Assembly: GCA_031422315.1 (NCBI GenBank)
Contig: JANOQN010000073.1
Location: 62,001-126,000, forward strand
Source: JANNYA01 sp031422315
Lineage (GTDB): Bacteria > Pseudomonadota > Gammaproteobacteria > Xanthomonadales > SZUA-5
DNA length: 64,000 nucleotides
Direction: 5' to 3'
Of this stretch, positions 50,313-58,219 are shown piece after piece. Below the pieces are notes generated by a model, which was not told the origin of the DNA, did no database searches, and saw nothing but the letters and a program-made list of their open reading frames with translations. Position 1 is the stretch's first letter; each line of letters begins with the position of its first letter. The position numbers were made by a program, and so were the translations under genes.

Positions 50313-50839
50313 AAACCATATCAAGTTTATTTTTAAGGCTTTGTTTTTTTGTGGTGGTGATTCCGCCTTCCCATGCGCAGGTTTTTGATTTCTATCGTAT
50401 CGAATTACCAACACCCATTTTTGCGAACGCGGCTTTCCCAATTACGGTAACTTCGAGAGGCGTTTGCACTTATCCATACCAACAGAATATTCAAGCACCG
50501 GATTTTGAAGTAATTGGTCAACAGATAAATATGACTGTGTATTTACGCCCCTTCGGTCAAAATGTGGTACCAACACCGCCTTGTGCTAATCGCACTCAAA
50601 TCTATGCATTTCCTGTGTTACAAACTGGTAATTATCAAATTAAAGCATTTGTGAGATTCTTTCAGGACATTGGCGCAGGTAGTTTTGGTTCCAGAATACC
50701 GCAAGGTGAATTTAACTTCCAAGTGGCGGACGCTGTCCCAGTTACTCAAATCCCCGCCACTAGCAGCTGGAGCCTAGCTTTGCTGTTGCTCGGGATATTT
50801 GGTGCTGCACGTTGGGCTTCTGGGGTTAGTGGGCGGTAG
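50309..50839 (+). CDS. Small IPTL-CTERM-like exported protein, cassette copy 1
   Basis: 176 residues, signal peptide to about PPSHAQ, outer domain with the same two cysteines (GVCTYPY, PPCANRTQ) and the tail QIPATSSWSLALLLLGIFGA. Its last ~90 bases, stop and following linker are almost identical to those of copy 0, while the first two thirds have many changes. ATGA overlap with the module before it. Carries its own signal peptide, so it could be exported even if the orphan module is not. Confidence 0.85.
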   Translation: MKTISSLFLRLCFFVVVIPPSHAQVFDFYRIELPTPIFANAAFPITVTSRGVCTYPYQQNIQAPDFEVIGQQINMTVYLRPFGQNVVPTPPCANRTQIYAFPVLQTGNYQIKAFVRFFQDIGAGSFGSRIPQGEFNFQVADAVPVTQIPATSSWSLALLLLGIFGAARWASGVSGR

Positions 50840-50847
50840 GCTCAAAA

Positions 50848-51714
50848 ATGTTTGATGCGGTAGCCTCTGCGCAGAGTTTAAACCGCGCCATACCGCTGTT
50901 TGGGCTTTACGCCGTTTGCGCAGGCGATTACGCCAGCACCGCCATTCCGCAAGTCGGCAGCGCACTCAGCAGCTATAATATGCAAAATTATTTGTCTGTT
51001 CCTACCGGCAATGAATTTATTGGCGCGAGTACGCTGAGCGCTTACCCCAATTTCCCTAGTGAATTCCCGATTGCGCCGCATGCCGCCGCCATGGCCTTTA
51101 TTCTCAGCACCGAGCAAAGCCCGATTGCCAGTCTTTATACCAAGCCACTGTATTGGGTAGCCCGAAGCCGAGCTTGGCCGCTCGGCTGTACAGGCGGCCC
51201 GCCGCAATGCAACCCGCAAGCCAACGATCATGTATTAGTCACTAGCGAACACGTCAATGCCATGCTCAGCGCGGGCTACCATTATCGAGGCCGCCATGGT
51301 TATGTATATGAAGCCTGTAATGACCCGCCCGCTTGCAATGCCCCCAATCCAGCGCCACCCGGTGCGCAGCTGCTCTACGCTGCATGCAATACCAGCAGCG
51401 ATTGTGCAAACGCACTCGCTAGCGAACTAAGCGCATTTGCTGCGCGTGGTTATACCAAAGGGCTGCTGGGTGCGGCTAGCCCGTCTAAACTGGGATTCAC
51501 CTATAGCACAGGCAATGACGATCCTGATGACTTGCCAAATGCCGTGGAAATCGTTGCTAAAACCAACCCGAATGATGATGACTCAGATGGTGATGGGCTG
51601 TCTGATTCTGAAGAATATCCACTTGCGGGCGTGCCTGTAAGCGATCCTTGCGACCCACAAGCGGCCTGCTCGCCACCCGATCAAATTTTTAACGATGGAT
51701 TTGAGGATTTATGA
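50848..51714 (+). CDS. Orphan C-terminal module of the subtilase, cassette copy 2
   Basis: 288 residues. The start is that of copy 1 (MFDAVASAQSLNRA), but from residue ~25 onward it is nearly the same as the C-terminus of the full protease (about seven differences in ~260). Ends IFNDGFEDL. The early part has unusual changes (PLFGLYAVCAGDY). The closeness to the non-adjacent copy 0 points to gene conversion or cassette exchange. No signal peptide; intact frame. Confidence 0.8.
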   Translation: MFDAVASAQSLNRAIPLFGLYAVCAGDYASTAIPQVGSALSSYNMQNYLSVPTGNEFIGASTLSAYPNFPSEFPIAPHAAAMAFILSTEQSPIASLYTKPLYWVARSRAWPLGCTGGPPQCNPQANDHVLVTSEHVNAMLSAGYHYRGRHGYVYEACNDPPACNAPNPAPPGAQLLYAACNTSSDCANALASELSAFAARGYTKGLLGAASPSKLGFTYSTGNDDPDDLPNAVEIVAKTNPNDDDSDGDGLSDSEEYPLAGVPVSDPCDPQAACSPPDQIFNDGFEDL

Positions 51715-52247
51715 ATAGGTTTTTTTCGTTTAGCTTTGGATTAGCCCTCGCAATTTTCAGTTCGACTATTTGCAGTCAGTCACCCCCGCTTATATACCGA
51801 GCTGAATTTCCTCAGCCTGTAGCGGCTAGCGCGACATTTCCAGTTACCGTTACATCCGTCAATCTATGCTGGTACCCCTACTCAGAAATTTCACAGCCGC
51901 CGGATTTTCTGGTGAACGGAAACCAACTTGAAGTCACAGTTTATTTGCGTTTGTTTGGAGAGAACACTAACCCGCCACTGCCGTGCGTAAGCGCAAATCG
52001 GACGCAATTCTACTCAGCCCCAGCGCTACAGCCAGGTTATTACCAAATGAAACTATTTGCGCGACTTTATCAGGATATAGGCAGCGGCAGCTTCGGGGTT
52101 CGAAGACCACAAGGCGAAATTGACTTCCAAGTAGCCGATGCTGTTCCCGTCACCCAAATCCCAGCTACCAGCATCTTTAGTCTAGCCTTACTTTTGCTTG
52201 GCATACTTGGCGCAGCGCGCTGGACTTCCGGGGTTAGTGAGCGGTAA
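51711..52247 (+). CDS. Small IPTL-CTERM-like exported protein, cassette copy 2
   Basis: 178 residues, signal peptide to about STICSQ. Same plan as its two paralogues: NLCWYPY and LPCVSANRTQ cysteines, FQVADAVPVTQIPATS, then a membrane helix (SLALLLLGILGAARW) and basic end. The most diverged of the three, including its tail DNA. ATGA overlap with the preceding module. After its stop the linker to the next cassette is lost, replaced by the broken copy 3. Confidence 0.85.
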   Translation: MNRFFSFSFGLALAIFSSTICSQSPPLIYRAEFPQPVAASATFPVTVTSVNLCWYPYSEISQPPDFLVNGNQLEVTVYLRLFGENTNPPLPCVSANRTQFYSAPALQPGYYQMKLFARLYQDIGSGSFGVRRPQGEIDFQVADAVPVTQIPATSIFSLALLLLGILGAARWTSGVSER

Positions 52248-52255
52248 GGTATTTA

Positions 52256-52391
52256 GCCATGCTCAGCGCGGGCTACCATTATCGCGGTCGGCATGGTTAC
52301 CTTTACGAAGCCTGCAATGACCCGCCCGCTTGCAATGCACCTAATCCCGCACCGCCCGGCGCGCAGCTGCTTTACGCTGCATGTAATACAG
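52256..52391 (+). pseudogene. Remnant of a fourth protease C-terminal module
   Basis: About 136 bases encode NAMLSAGYHYRGRHGYLYEA through LLYAACNT, matching the middle of the module. The first ~390 bases of the module and everything after this block are missing. An open frame continues into unrelated sequence. The right break coincides with the predicted end of the MITE, suggesting that the element inserted here and that flanking deletion followed. Confidence 0.85.
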
Positions 52392-52559
52392 ACGCATACT
52401 CATTGTCTGCTAGGAGGAGCAACGCCGCTGGGAAGTCCAAAAAATGTGCAAACTTGTTCATAGCGGTCTTCACCTAAACGGGGAACTTTTAATGTTGAAA
52501 AACTTCAACAAATCAGGACGTTTGAGCAGAATTAGCAGCGGTCAACTGCGGTTTTTAGG
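52391..52559. mobile_element. MITE-like element, copy 2 (decayed, inverted)
   Basis: About 169 bp related, in opposite orientation, to the element at 10441. Shared blocks include CTGGGAAGT-CAAAAAATGTGCAA and the end AGCGGTCAACTGCGGTTTTTAGG (52537-52559). The left terminal repeat is poorly kept. It follows the broken cassette directly, and its last bases supply the stop codon of the glycosyltransferase gene on the other strand. Confidence 0.75.
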
Positions 52560-53640
52560 TTGAAGCAGTAGGTGTGCATAGACCCCGCACCAACCCCGCT
52601 ACATGCGCACGATACTTATCCTGCCCAAACCGCGCCTGGGCAGCCGCCGCCAAGGCAGCGCCGCGTGGGCTACGCGCAGCTTTGAGTATTGTTTCGACAA
52701 GGTTTGACTCGTTCGCGATAAACCCTAGCGCGCCATCGGCGAGTGGATCGACACTGCCATCTACGCCCATGCCCAATGCGGGCAAACCTGAGGCCATCGC
52801 TTCCAAAAAGGTAATCCCGAAACCCTCACCGGTTGACGGCATGACGAATACATCGGCCTGCGAATAGATTTGTGGCAGCAAGGTTGCGCTTACGCTGTCT
52901 AAAAACTCCACGCAATTTGATACGTCTAGCTGCGCCGCTAACGCTACCAACCTGGGCTTATCATCGCCCTGGCCGACGATTTGATAGTGGCAATTGGGCA
53001 CCTTGGTTTTCAACTCGGGCAGCGCGCGAATAATCCGGTCATGGCCCTTGTAAGCCTCACCTGCTGATAGCCGCCCAACGGTTAACAAACGCAGACTATC
53101 CCTATGCTGCTGCTGGCGATCTTGCACGTGAAACACCGGATTGACGGTATTGGGCAGCACTTTGACGCGCGCGTCAGGCAGCGGGCACCAGCTCAAAAAA
53201 CGCCTGCGGGTATAGCGGCTAACAGCTGTTACTGAGCTGGCTTGGGCACAGGCATATGCGCGCAAACGGCTGGGGCGGCTCCAGGCATCAATGCCATGCA
53301 GCTGGAGCCAAAACTGCACATTCGTCAAGCGTTTAATGACTAGCGCAACCGGGCTCATATATACGTGCCCACAAAACACCAGCGCATCTATCGGCGCATC
53401 TTTAGCCAAAGCGCGCGCCATGCTGAGCGCTTTGCTGGCGAAGGCAAATTTGCCGGGGCGCACCACAAAGCACTGCACTTTTTCTGGCACCTCGGTTTCA
53501 GGATTGCCATTGCGACACAGCAAATGAATCTGCCGAACTTCAGGGCTCAGCGCCAAGGCTTGCATCAAATCCAAGTTGTAGCGCGCAATGCCACCGCCCT
53601 GCCCTGGGCCGTCGGTAAGCAGCATCAGAATGCTCAGCAT
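52555..53640 (-). CDS. Glycosyltransferase family 4
   Basis: 361 residues, GT-B fold. The N-terminal half has LLTDGPGQGGGIARYNLDLM. The C-terminal donor-binding half has LLTVGRLSAGEAYKGHDRII and the E-x7-E motif in PSTGEGFGITFLEAMASG. Transfers a nucleotide-activated sugar, probably to a surface polysaccharide; acceptor unknown. It overlaps the end of asnB by 7 bp, and such a pair is common in polysaccharide or exopolysaccharide loci. The C-terminus ends in the MITE. Confidence 0.92.
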   Translation of the reverse strand: MLSILMLLTDGPGQGGGIARYNLDLMQALALSPEVRQIHLLCRNGNPETEVPEKVQCFVVRPGKFAFASKALSMARALAKDAPIDALVFCGHVYMSPVALVIKRLTNVQFWLQLHGIDAWSRPSRLRAYACAQASSVTAVSRYTRRRFLSWCPLPDARVKVLPNTVNPVFHVQDRQQQHRDSLRLLTVGRLSAGEAYKGHDRIIRALPELKTKVPNCHYQIVGQGDDKPRLVALAAQLDVSNCVEFLDSVSATLLPQIYSQADVFVMPSTGEGFGITFLEAMASGLPALGMGVDGSVDPLADGALGFIANESNLVETILKAARSPRGAALAAAAQARFGQDKYRAHVAGLVRGLCTPTAST

Positions 53641-55463
53641 TCGCTGTAAGCCTCAGCGATCGCCACCGCAAATCGGCGCGACCAATGTTGGCGCTTCGCG
53701 GCTAAAAATTGGTATTTACGCCAGCCATCAAACTGTGGATCGGTCTTGAGCCATGCGGCGACCGGCGTGGCAAAGCCGGTTTTGGCGCGCTGCCAAATAT
53801 GTTCTGGCAATGCTTGGTTCGGGCTGCCGGCAATCCAGCGCTTGCCCGCACCGTTTTGAAACTGCGCCAACATCGGCGCAAGCTGACGATGTAATTCAAC
53901 GTCAACCATGGGCGTGCGCACTTCTAAGCTGTGTGCCATGCTGGCCCAATCGGTATCGCGCAGCAGCTGATTACGCAGGTAGCGCGTTGATTCCAACACC
54001 GACACTTGACTTGCCGCATCGAGGCTGAGCGCAGCCGCTGGCATCGCCTGCGATTGCAATCTAGCTAAGCCATCGCGCACCACTTCCGACGGCAGCAGAA
54101 ATTTTAGTTCCCAAGGCATGAACAGGCCGCGCTTTATTTGATAGCAGCCTAACCAGTCGCGCCCCATTTCAAACACCGCTGGCGCTTTAGGATTCAATCC
54201 GGTTGCCGCTGCTATGCCGCGCGCAACTTGGCGAAATGCCGTACTCATCAGCGGCAAACGCGCCAGATAGCGGAGTCGATATAGCTTAGGAACATCATTA
54301 AAATTACCGTAGCCGGCGAATAGCTCATCGCCGCCCACACCGCTCAACGCAACTTTCAAGCCCGCGCGCGCTGCCGCTGCTGACACCAAATAGCTATTAA
54401 AGCCGTCAATACTGGGTTGATCCATTGCACTGAGCAACTTGGGCAAATGCGAGGCAAATTCGGCTTGGCTAATCGTGATGGTTTCATGCCGGGTTTGATA
54501 GCGCTTTGCGATTTCTTCAGCCAAAGGCGACTCATCATTGTGGGTGCCAACGAACTCGGCAAAGCGCAGCGTGCAGGTGCGAATTTCACCAAGCGATTGT
54601 TCGCGCATTAATGCCACCAGCGCGCCGGAATCCACCCCTGCTGATAAAAACGCACCGACCGGCACGTCGGCAATCAAATGCGCGCGCACGCTGTCTTTTA
54701 GCGCGCTGGCAACCCGCGCTTGCGCAGCTGCGTCACTCAGCACCAGATTTGAACCGCTCGTTTGATAATGATCTTCCAACGCATAAAAGCGCTTGGGCTC
54801 AGCTACGCCGGCGGCGCTGATCGTTTGATAGTGCCCAGCCGGCAGAGCACGAATGCCCTGAAACCAAGTGAATGGTTCCGGCACGCTAGCCCACAGATAA
54901 TAGCCCACCTGCGCGGCTGGATCTAACGTTAAATCAACGCCGGGCGCCTGCTTTAAAGCTTTGACTGAGGAGGCAAAATGCATGCGCCAGCCATCGTCGG
55001 CTACATACAGCGGCTTGATGCCGTAGGGGTCGCGCGCCAAATGCAGCTCATTGCTGCGCTGATCATAAAGCGCAAACGCATACATGCCGCGCAGCCGCTG
55101 CAAAATGCCGTTTAGGCCAAACTGCCGATAGCCCAGCAACAGCACTTCCGTATCAGATTGCGTGCGAAAAATTACGCCAAGCTGGATCAGCTCTTGCTTG
55201 ATCTCGAGAAAGTTGTAGATTTCACCGTTGAAGGCGATCACTTGCGCGGCATCGCTCGTTGCCATGGGCTGCGCCGCGCGCGGATCCAGATCAATAATCG
55301 ACAGACGCCGATGCCCAAGCGCCATGCTGGCATCGGCATTTTGCCAGTAGCCAAAGCCATCCGGGCCTCGCAGGCTCATGCTATCGCGCACGCGCTCCAC
55401 CACGGTGCGATCAACCGGGCTAGCAGCATAGTGATAGGCGAATTGGCCGTTAATTCCGCACAT
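53634..55463 (-). CDS. asnB: Asparagine synthase (glutamine-hydrolysing)
   Basis: 609 residues. The N-terminal class II glutaminase begins MCGING with the catalytic Cys2 (initiator Met removed). The C-terminal synthetase domain has the PP-loop as SAGVDSGALVAL near 263 and LSGVGGDELFAGYGN. Uses glutamine and ATP to amidate aspartate. In company with a glycosyltransferase it may instead amidate a sugar or polysaccharide component. It starts the two-gene transcript. Confidence 0.92.
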   Translation of the reverse strand: MCGINGQFAYHYAASPVDRTVVERVRDSMSLRGPDGFGYWQNADASMALGHRRLSIIDLDPRAAQPMATSDAAQVIAFNGEIYNFLEIKQELIQLGVIFRTQSDTEVLLLGYRQFGLNGILQRLRGMYAFALYDQRSNELHLARDPYGIKPLYVADDGWRMHFASSVKALKQAPGVDLTLDPAAQVGYYLWASVPEPFTWFQGIRALPAGHYQTISAAGVAEPKRFYALEDHYQTSGSNLVLSDAAAQARVASALKDSVRAHLIADVPVGAFLSAGVDSGALVALMREQSLGEIRTCTLRFAEFVGTHNDESPLAEEIAKRYQTRHETITISQAEFASHLPKLLSAMDQPSIDGFNSYLVSAAAARAGLKVALSGVGGDELFAGYGNFNDVPKLYRLRYLARLPLMSTAFRQVARGIAAATGLNPKAPAVFEMGRDWLGCYQIKRGLFMPWELKFLLPSEVVRDGLARLQSQAMPAAALSLDAASQVSVLESTRYLRNQLLRDTDWASMAHSLEVRTPMVDVELHRQLAPMLAQFQNGAGKRWIAGSPNQALPEHIWQRAKTGFATPVAAWLKTDPQFDGWRKYQFLAAKRQHWSRRFAVAIAEAYSEC

Positions 55464-55565
55464 GGTTGGCCTGAAGCGTTATTTGATAATTCATGTGGTA
55501 CCTAATTTAATTGATATGACAACCAAAATTTGCTTCATTGAGGCTATGCTTCAGCCTCCAATAAA

Positions 55566-55660
55566 CCGTCATTCCCGCGAAGGCGGGAACCCAGGCGCCA
55601 TAAGCGTTTGCTTGAGCTTTGACAACTGTAACTGGGTCCCCGCCTTCGCGTGGATGACGG
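55566..55660. repeat. REP/BIME-type palindromic repeat, copy 3
   Basis: CCGTCATTCCCGCGAAGGCG on the left faces ACTGGGTCCCCGCCTTCGCG on the right, each with an internal hairpin. Same family as at 19214, 27782 and 63683. It lies between asnB and ubiA. Confidence 0.85.
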
Positions 55661-55727
55661 CAATGAACAGCGACTTTCAAGGGATAAACTAATATTAGTT
55701 CAGTTTGCGCTTGCCGAACCACGCTTA

Positions 55728-56732
55728 TCAAAGAGCCCCACCCAACCCCAACAACACACTCACAAACAGCGTCAAACCAACCCACTGATTCGCTAAAAAC
55801 GCGCCCAAACAGCGCGCCGGTTCACGCCCCTTGGCATAGTAAATCTGCCCGGCAAATTGCAGTGCGATAAGTGCCAGCCCAAAATAATAATAGTGATTGA
55901 GCTGACTGGCTCGCCCCAACGCAATCAGCGTCAGTAGCATCATGCAAAACATCGCTGAAATCGCTGCCAAATCCAAATCGCCAAACAATATCGCGGTGGA
56001 TTTCGCACCCGCTTCAATATCATCGTCTCGATCTACCATCGCATAAAGCGTGTCGTAGGCTAGCGTCCAAATCCAGTTTGCGCAAAACAGCAGCCAGCAG
56101 CTGGCATCAGGAACTTGGCCTGATGCGGTATAGGCCATCGGAATGCCCATGCTAAAGGCCAAACCCAACACCGCCTGCGGCATGTAGGTGTAGCGCTTGC
56201 AAAACGGATATAGCACCGCGATCACTGCTGCCAGCAGTGCGAACAAGATGGTGTTTTGATTGCTCAAACTCACCAGCGCTAACGCCATCAGCATCAGCAC
56301 TACAAACGCGATGATCGCGCTGCGTGGGCTCAATGCGCCAGAAACTAGCGGCCGTGAAGATGTGCGCTTGACGCTGCCATCAAGCCACTGATCGGCGTAA
56401 TCATTGACTACGCAGCCGGCGCTGCGCATCAATACCGTACCGAGGCTAAAAATCACGATAAGTAGCGGCGCAGGCGCGCCTTGATTGGCGAGTAGCAGCG
56501 CACAAATTGTCGGCCACAGCAGCAAGTAAATACCAACCGGGCGATCCAGGCGCAGCAGCGCAATCAGTGCGCGCCAAGTGGGAACCGAGCTGGCTTGATT
56601 CGCAATTTCAGAAGCCGCAACGCCATCGGCTAGGCGCACCACCACAGGCCCGTTCGGCGTTTGCTGCACCTGGTAGCGCGGCGCATAAGGCTTTGCGGGT
56701 ACGCTGGGCGATGGATTGGTCGGCAAACTCAC
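55728..56732 (-). CDS. ubiA: 4-hydroxybenzoate polyprenyltransferase
   Basis: Attaches the polyprenyl tail to 4-hydroxybenzoate in ubiquinone synthesis; inner membrane. Both aspartate motifs are present: NDYADQWLDGSVKRTSSRPL and YDTLYAMVDRDDD. About eight hydrophobic helices. 334 residues from a GTG start include a ~55-residue hydrophilic N-terminal extension (rich in Pro, then VVVRLADGVA). The family usually starts close to LLRLDRPVG, so the true start may be internal. ubiC is not nearby. Confidence 0.93.
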   Translation of the reverse strand: MSLPTNPSPSVPAKPYAPRYQVQQTPNGPVVVRLADGVAASEIANQASSVPTWRALIALLRLDRPVGIYLLLWPTICALLLANQGAPAPLLIVIFSLGTVLMRSAGCVVNDYADQWLDGSVKRTSSRPLVSGALSPRSAIIAFVVLMLMALALVSLSNQNTILFALLAAVIAVLYPFCKRYTYMPQAVLGLAFSMGIPMAYTASGQVPDASCWLLFCANWIWTLAYDTLYAMVDRDDDIEAGAKSTAILFGDLDLAAISAMFCMMLLTLIALGRASQLNHYYYFGLALIALQFAGQIYYAKGREPARCLGAFLANQWVGLTLFVSVLLGLGGAL

Positions 56733-56749
56733 GCTGAAATACAGGTCAA

Positions 56750-56905
56750 TCAGCTGGTTTTATCTGCGCCGCGCTGGATTACTTCACCAGCCTTTTCGAT
56801 GTCTTTGCCAACACCGCGCACAGTGTTACAGCCGATCAAGGCGAGTATTGCCGCGCACAATGTCAAAACCGTCAAACGTCGAAAAAGTGCTTTACTGAGT
56901 TTCAT
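56750..56905 (-). CDS. Entericidin-like small lipoprotein
   Basis: 51 residues from the ATG at MKLSKALF; a longer frame upstream is not needed. A short signal peptide ends in the lipobox ALIGC, followed by NTVRGVGKDIEKAGEVIQ, the hallmark of the EcnA/EcnB family of tiny cell-envelope lipoproteins with stress-linked, bacteriolytic reputation in enteric bacteria. A single gene here rather than an antidote/toxin pair. It lies just upstream of ubiA on the same strand. Confidence 0.88.
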   Translation of the reverse strand: MKLSKALFRRLTVLTLCAAILALIGCNTVRGVGKDIEKAGEVIQRGADKTS

Positions 56906-56954
56906 GAAAAAGTCCATGTAGAGGTAGATAAACAGCTTGTTAGAACGCTTCACA

Positions 56955-57036
56955 CTCGTCATTGCGAACGCAGTGAAGCAATCTCAATACACGTCAAATC
57001 AAATGCAAGATTGCGTCCTGTGCTCGCAATGACGAG
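56955..57036. repeat. Inverted repeat of the GTCATTGCGA family
   Basis: CTCGTCATTGCGAACGCAGT at the left end is mirrored by GCTCGCAATGACGAG at the right, with AAGCAATCT / AGATTGCG just inside. It is an ~82-bp element of a type dispersed in many bacterial genomes. Unrelated to the REP units described elsewhere in the window. Confidence 0.75.
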
Positions 57037-57103
57037 CTAACGCGTAGTTGATAGGACGAAGTCGAAACATTTCAAAATACAAACGTAGGCCGACTATTCT
57101 AAA

Positions 57104-58198
57104 TCATCCTCGAGCCTGAAAATACGCCATAGCGCTCAGCTGCTGCCATTGCCTGGTTTGTTCGCGAAAAGCGAAAGCGGATTCCAACACTGCTCTAGCC
57201 AACGCTTGATTGCCGACTCGCTCGTTCAGCACTGCGTCCGAGGTGGTACGCAGCGCGGCTAAAATATCCGGTGGTAAGCGGCGAATTTCAACATTTCCAA
57301 GTGCACCCAGTTCGCCTAAGGCGCGCTGATTGCGCACCGCATAGACGGCTTGCAGCTCTAACGTGAGCAGCTTACAGGCATGATCAACCGCAATTCTGAG
57401 CGGCTCGGGCAATTCACTGAGTGCGCGCTCATTGACCAAGGCTTCTAAAATCATCGCCGGCTCCTGCCAGCCAGGAAAGTAATAAAAACGCGCGCTCTGA
57501 TGCAAACCGAGCGCCATATCATTCCACGGCCCCATCCATTCGGCGGCGTCTAGCGCGCCGCTTTCTAATGCTGGGGCAATATCTAACGGCGCGGTGGTCT
57601 GCACGTCCGCTCCCAAACGGCTGAGCACCTCGCCCGCTAACCCGGCCGCTCTAATTTTAAGCCGCCGAATTGAGCGCACGCCGCGCAATTCGCGCTTGAA
57701 CCAGCCAGCCATTTGCATATCCGTGCTGCCGGCCGGGTAAGGCACGAGGCCAAAGTAGCGATACAGCGATTGCCAAAGCTCCAGGCCGCCGCCCGCGTAG
57801 AGCCAGCTCAGCATCTCGTGGCTATTTAGCCCGAATGGCACCGCACAAAAGAACGCTGCCGCATCCGATTTGCCTTGCCAGTAGTAGCTTGCGCTGTGGC
57901 CGATTTCGGCCTTGCCATTGGCGACATGATCAAACACTTCAAAGGCATTACAGCGTTCGCCAGCGAAATGCACCTGCACTCGCATTTTGCCGTTTGACTG
58001 CGTTTGAATCAGCTCTGCCAAGCGCAAGGAAGCATCGCTCAAGCCCGGCATATCTTTGCCCCATGAGCACACCATATTCCACACGATGGCCGATTCGACT
58101 GGCTTTTCTTCACTACAGCCTATCAGCGCCGCACTGGCCAATCCTGCGCTACCGACCCATGCGGCACGCGTAAGCAGTTGCCTGCGAGAAGGCTGCAT
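57104..58198 (-). CDS. TRAP-type transporter substrate-binding protein (orphan)
   Basis: 364 residues. The N-terminus SRRQLLTRAAWVGSAGLASA contains a twin-arginine motif and is followed by lipobox LIGC, so it is probably a Tat-exported lipoprotein. The DctP fold is shown by RRLKIRAAGLAGEVLSRLGA (the conserved carboxylate-binding arginine region) and GALDAAEWMGPWNDMALGLH. The latter resembles the 2-oxoacid/mannitol-type subfamily. Binds a small carboxylate for import. No membrane subunits (DctQ/DctM) are in the window, so it is an orphan or works with distant partners. Confidence 0.85.
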   Translation of the reverse strand: MQPSRRQLLTRAAWVGSAGLASAALIGCSEEKPVESAIVWNMVCSWGKDMPGLSDASLRLAELIQTQSNGKMRVQVHFAGERCNAFEVFDHVANGKAEIGHSASYYWQGKSDAAAFFCAVPFGLNSHEMLSWLYAGGGLELWQSLYRYFGLVPYPAGSTDMQMAGWFKRELRGVRSIRRLKIRAAGLAGEVLSRLGADVQTTAPLDIAPALESGALDAAEWMGPWNDMALGLHQSARFYYFPGWQEPAMILEALVNERALSELPEPLRIAVDHACKLLTLELQAVYAVRNQRALGELGALGNVEIRRLPPDILAALRTTSDAVLNERVGNQALARAVLESAFAFREQTRQWQQLSAMAYFQARG

Positions 58199-58219
58199 CG
58201 CTTTAACTCGATTGCCGCG

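Larger units (their letters stand above)
48077..52391 (+). repeat. Tandem cassette array: protease C-terminal module plus small IPTL-like gene
   Basis: The unit is the C-terminal module of the subtilase (from LNRATP to GFEDL, ~840 bp), an ATGA overlap, then a ~530-bp IPTL-like gene. Copy 0 is joined to the full protease; copies 1 and 2 start at 49449 and 50848 (period 1,399 bp). Both begin with the same linker, GCTCAAAAATGTTTGATGCG, after GTTAGTGGGCGGTAG. A fourth copy survives only as 52256-52391, matching about 48461-48600 of copy 0, and ends where a MITE begins. Confidence 0.92.

Noticed and set aside
52259..52477. 72-codon frame after the last cassette as a functional small gene
   Set aside because: Only the first ~44 codons match the protease module; the rest is read-through into the MITE, so it is treated as a remnant.
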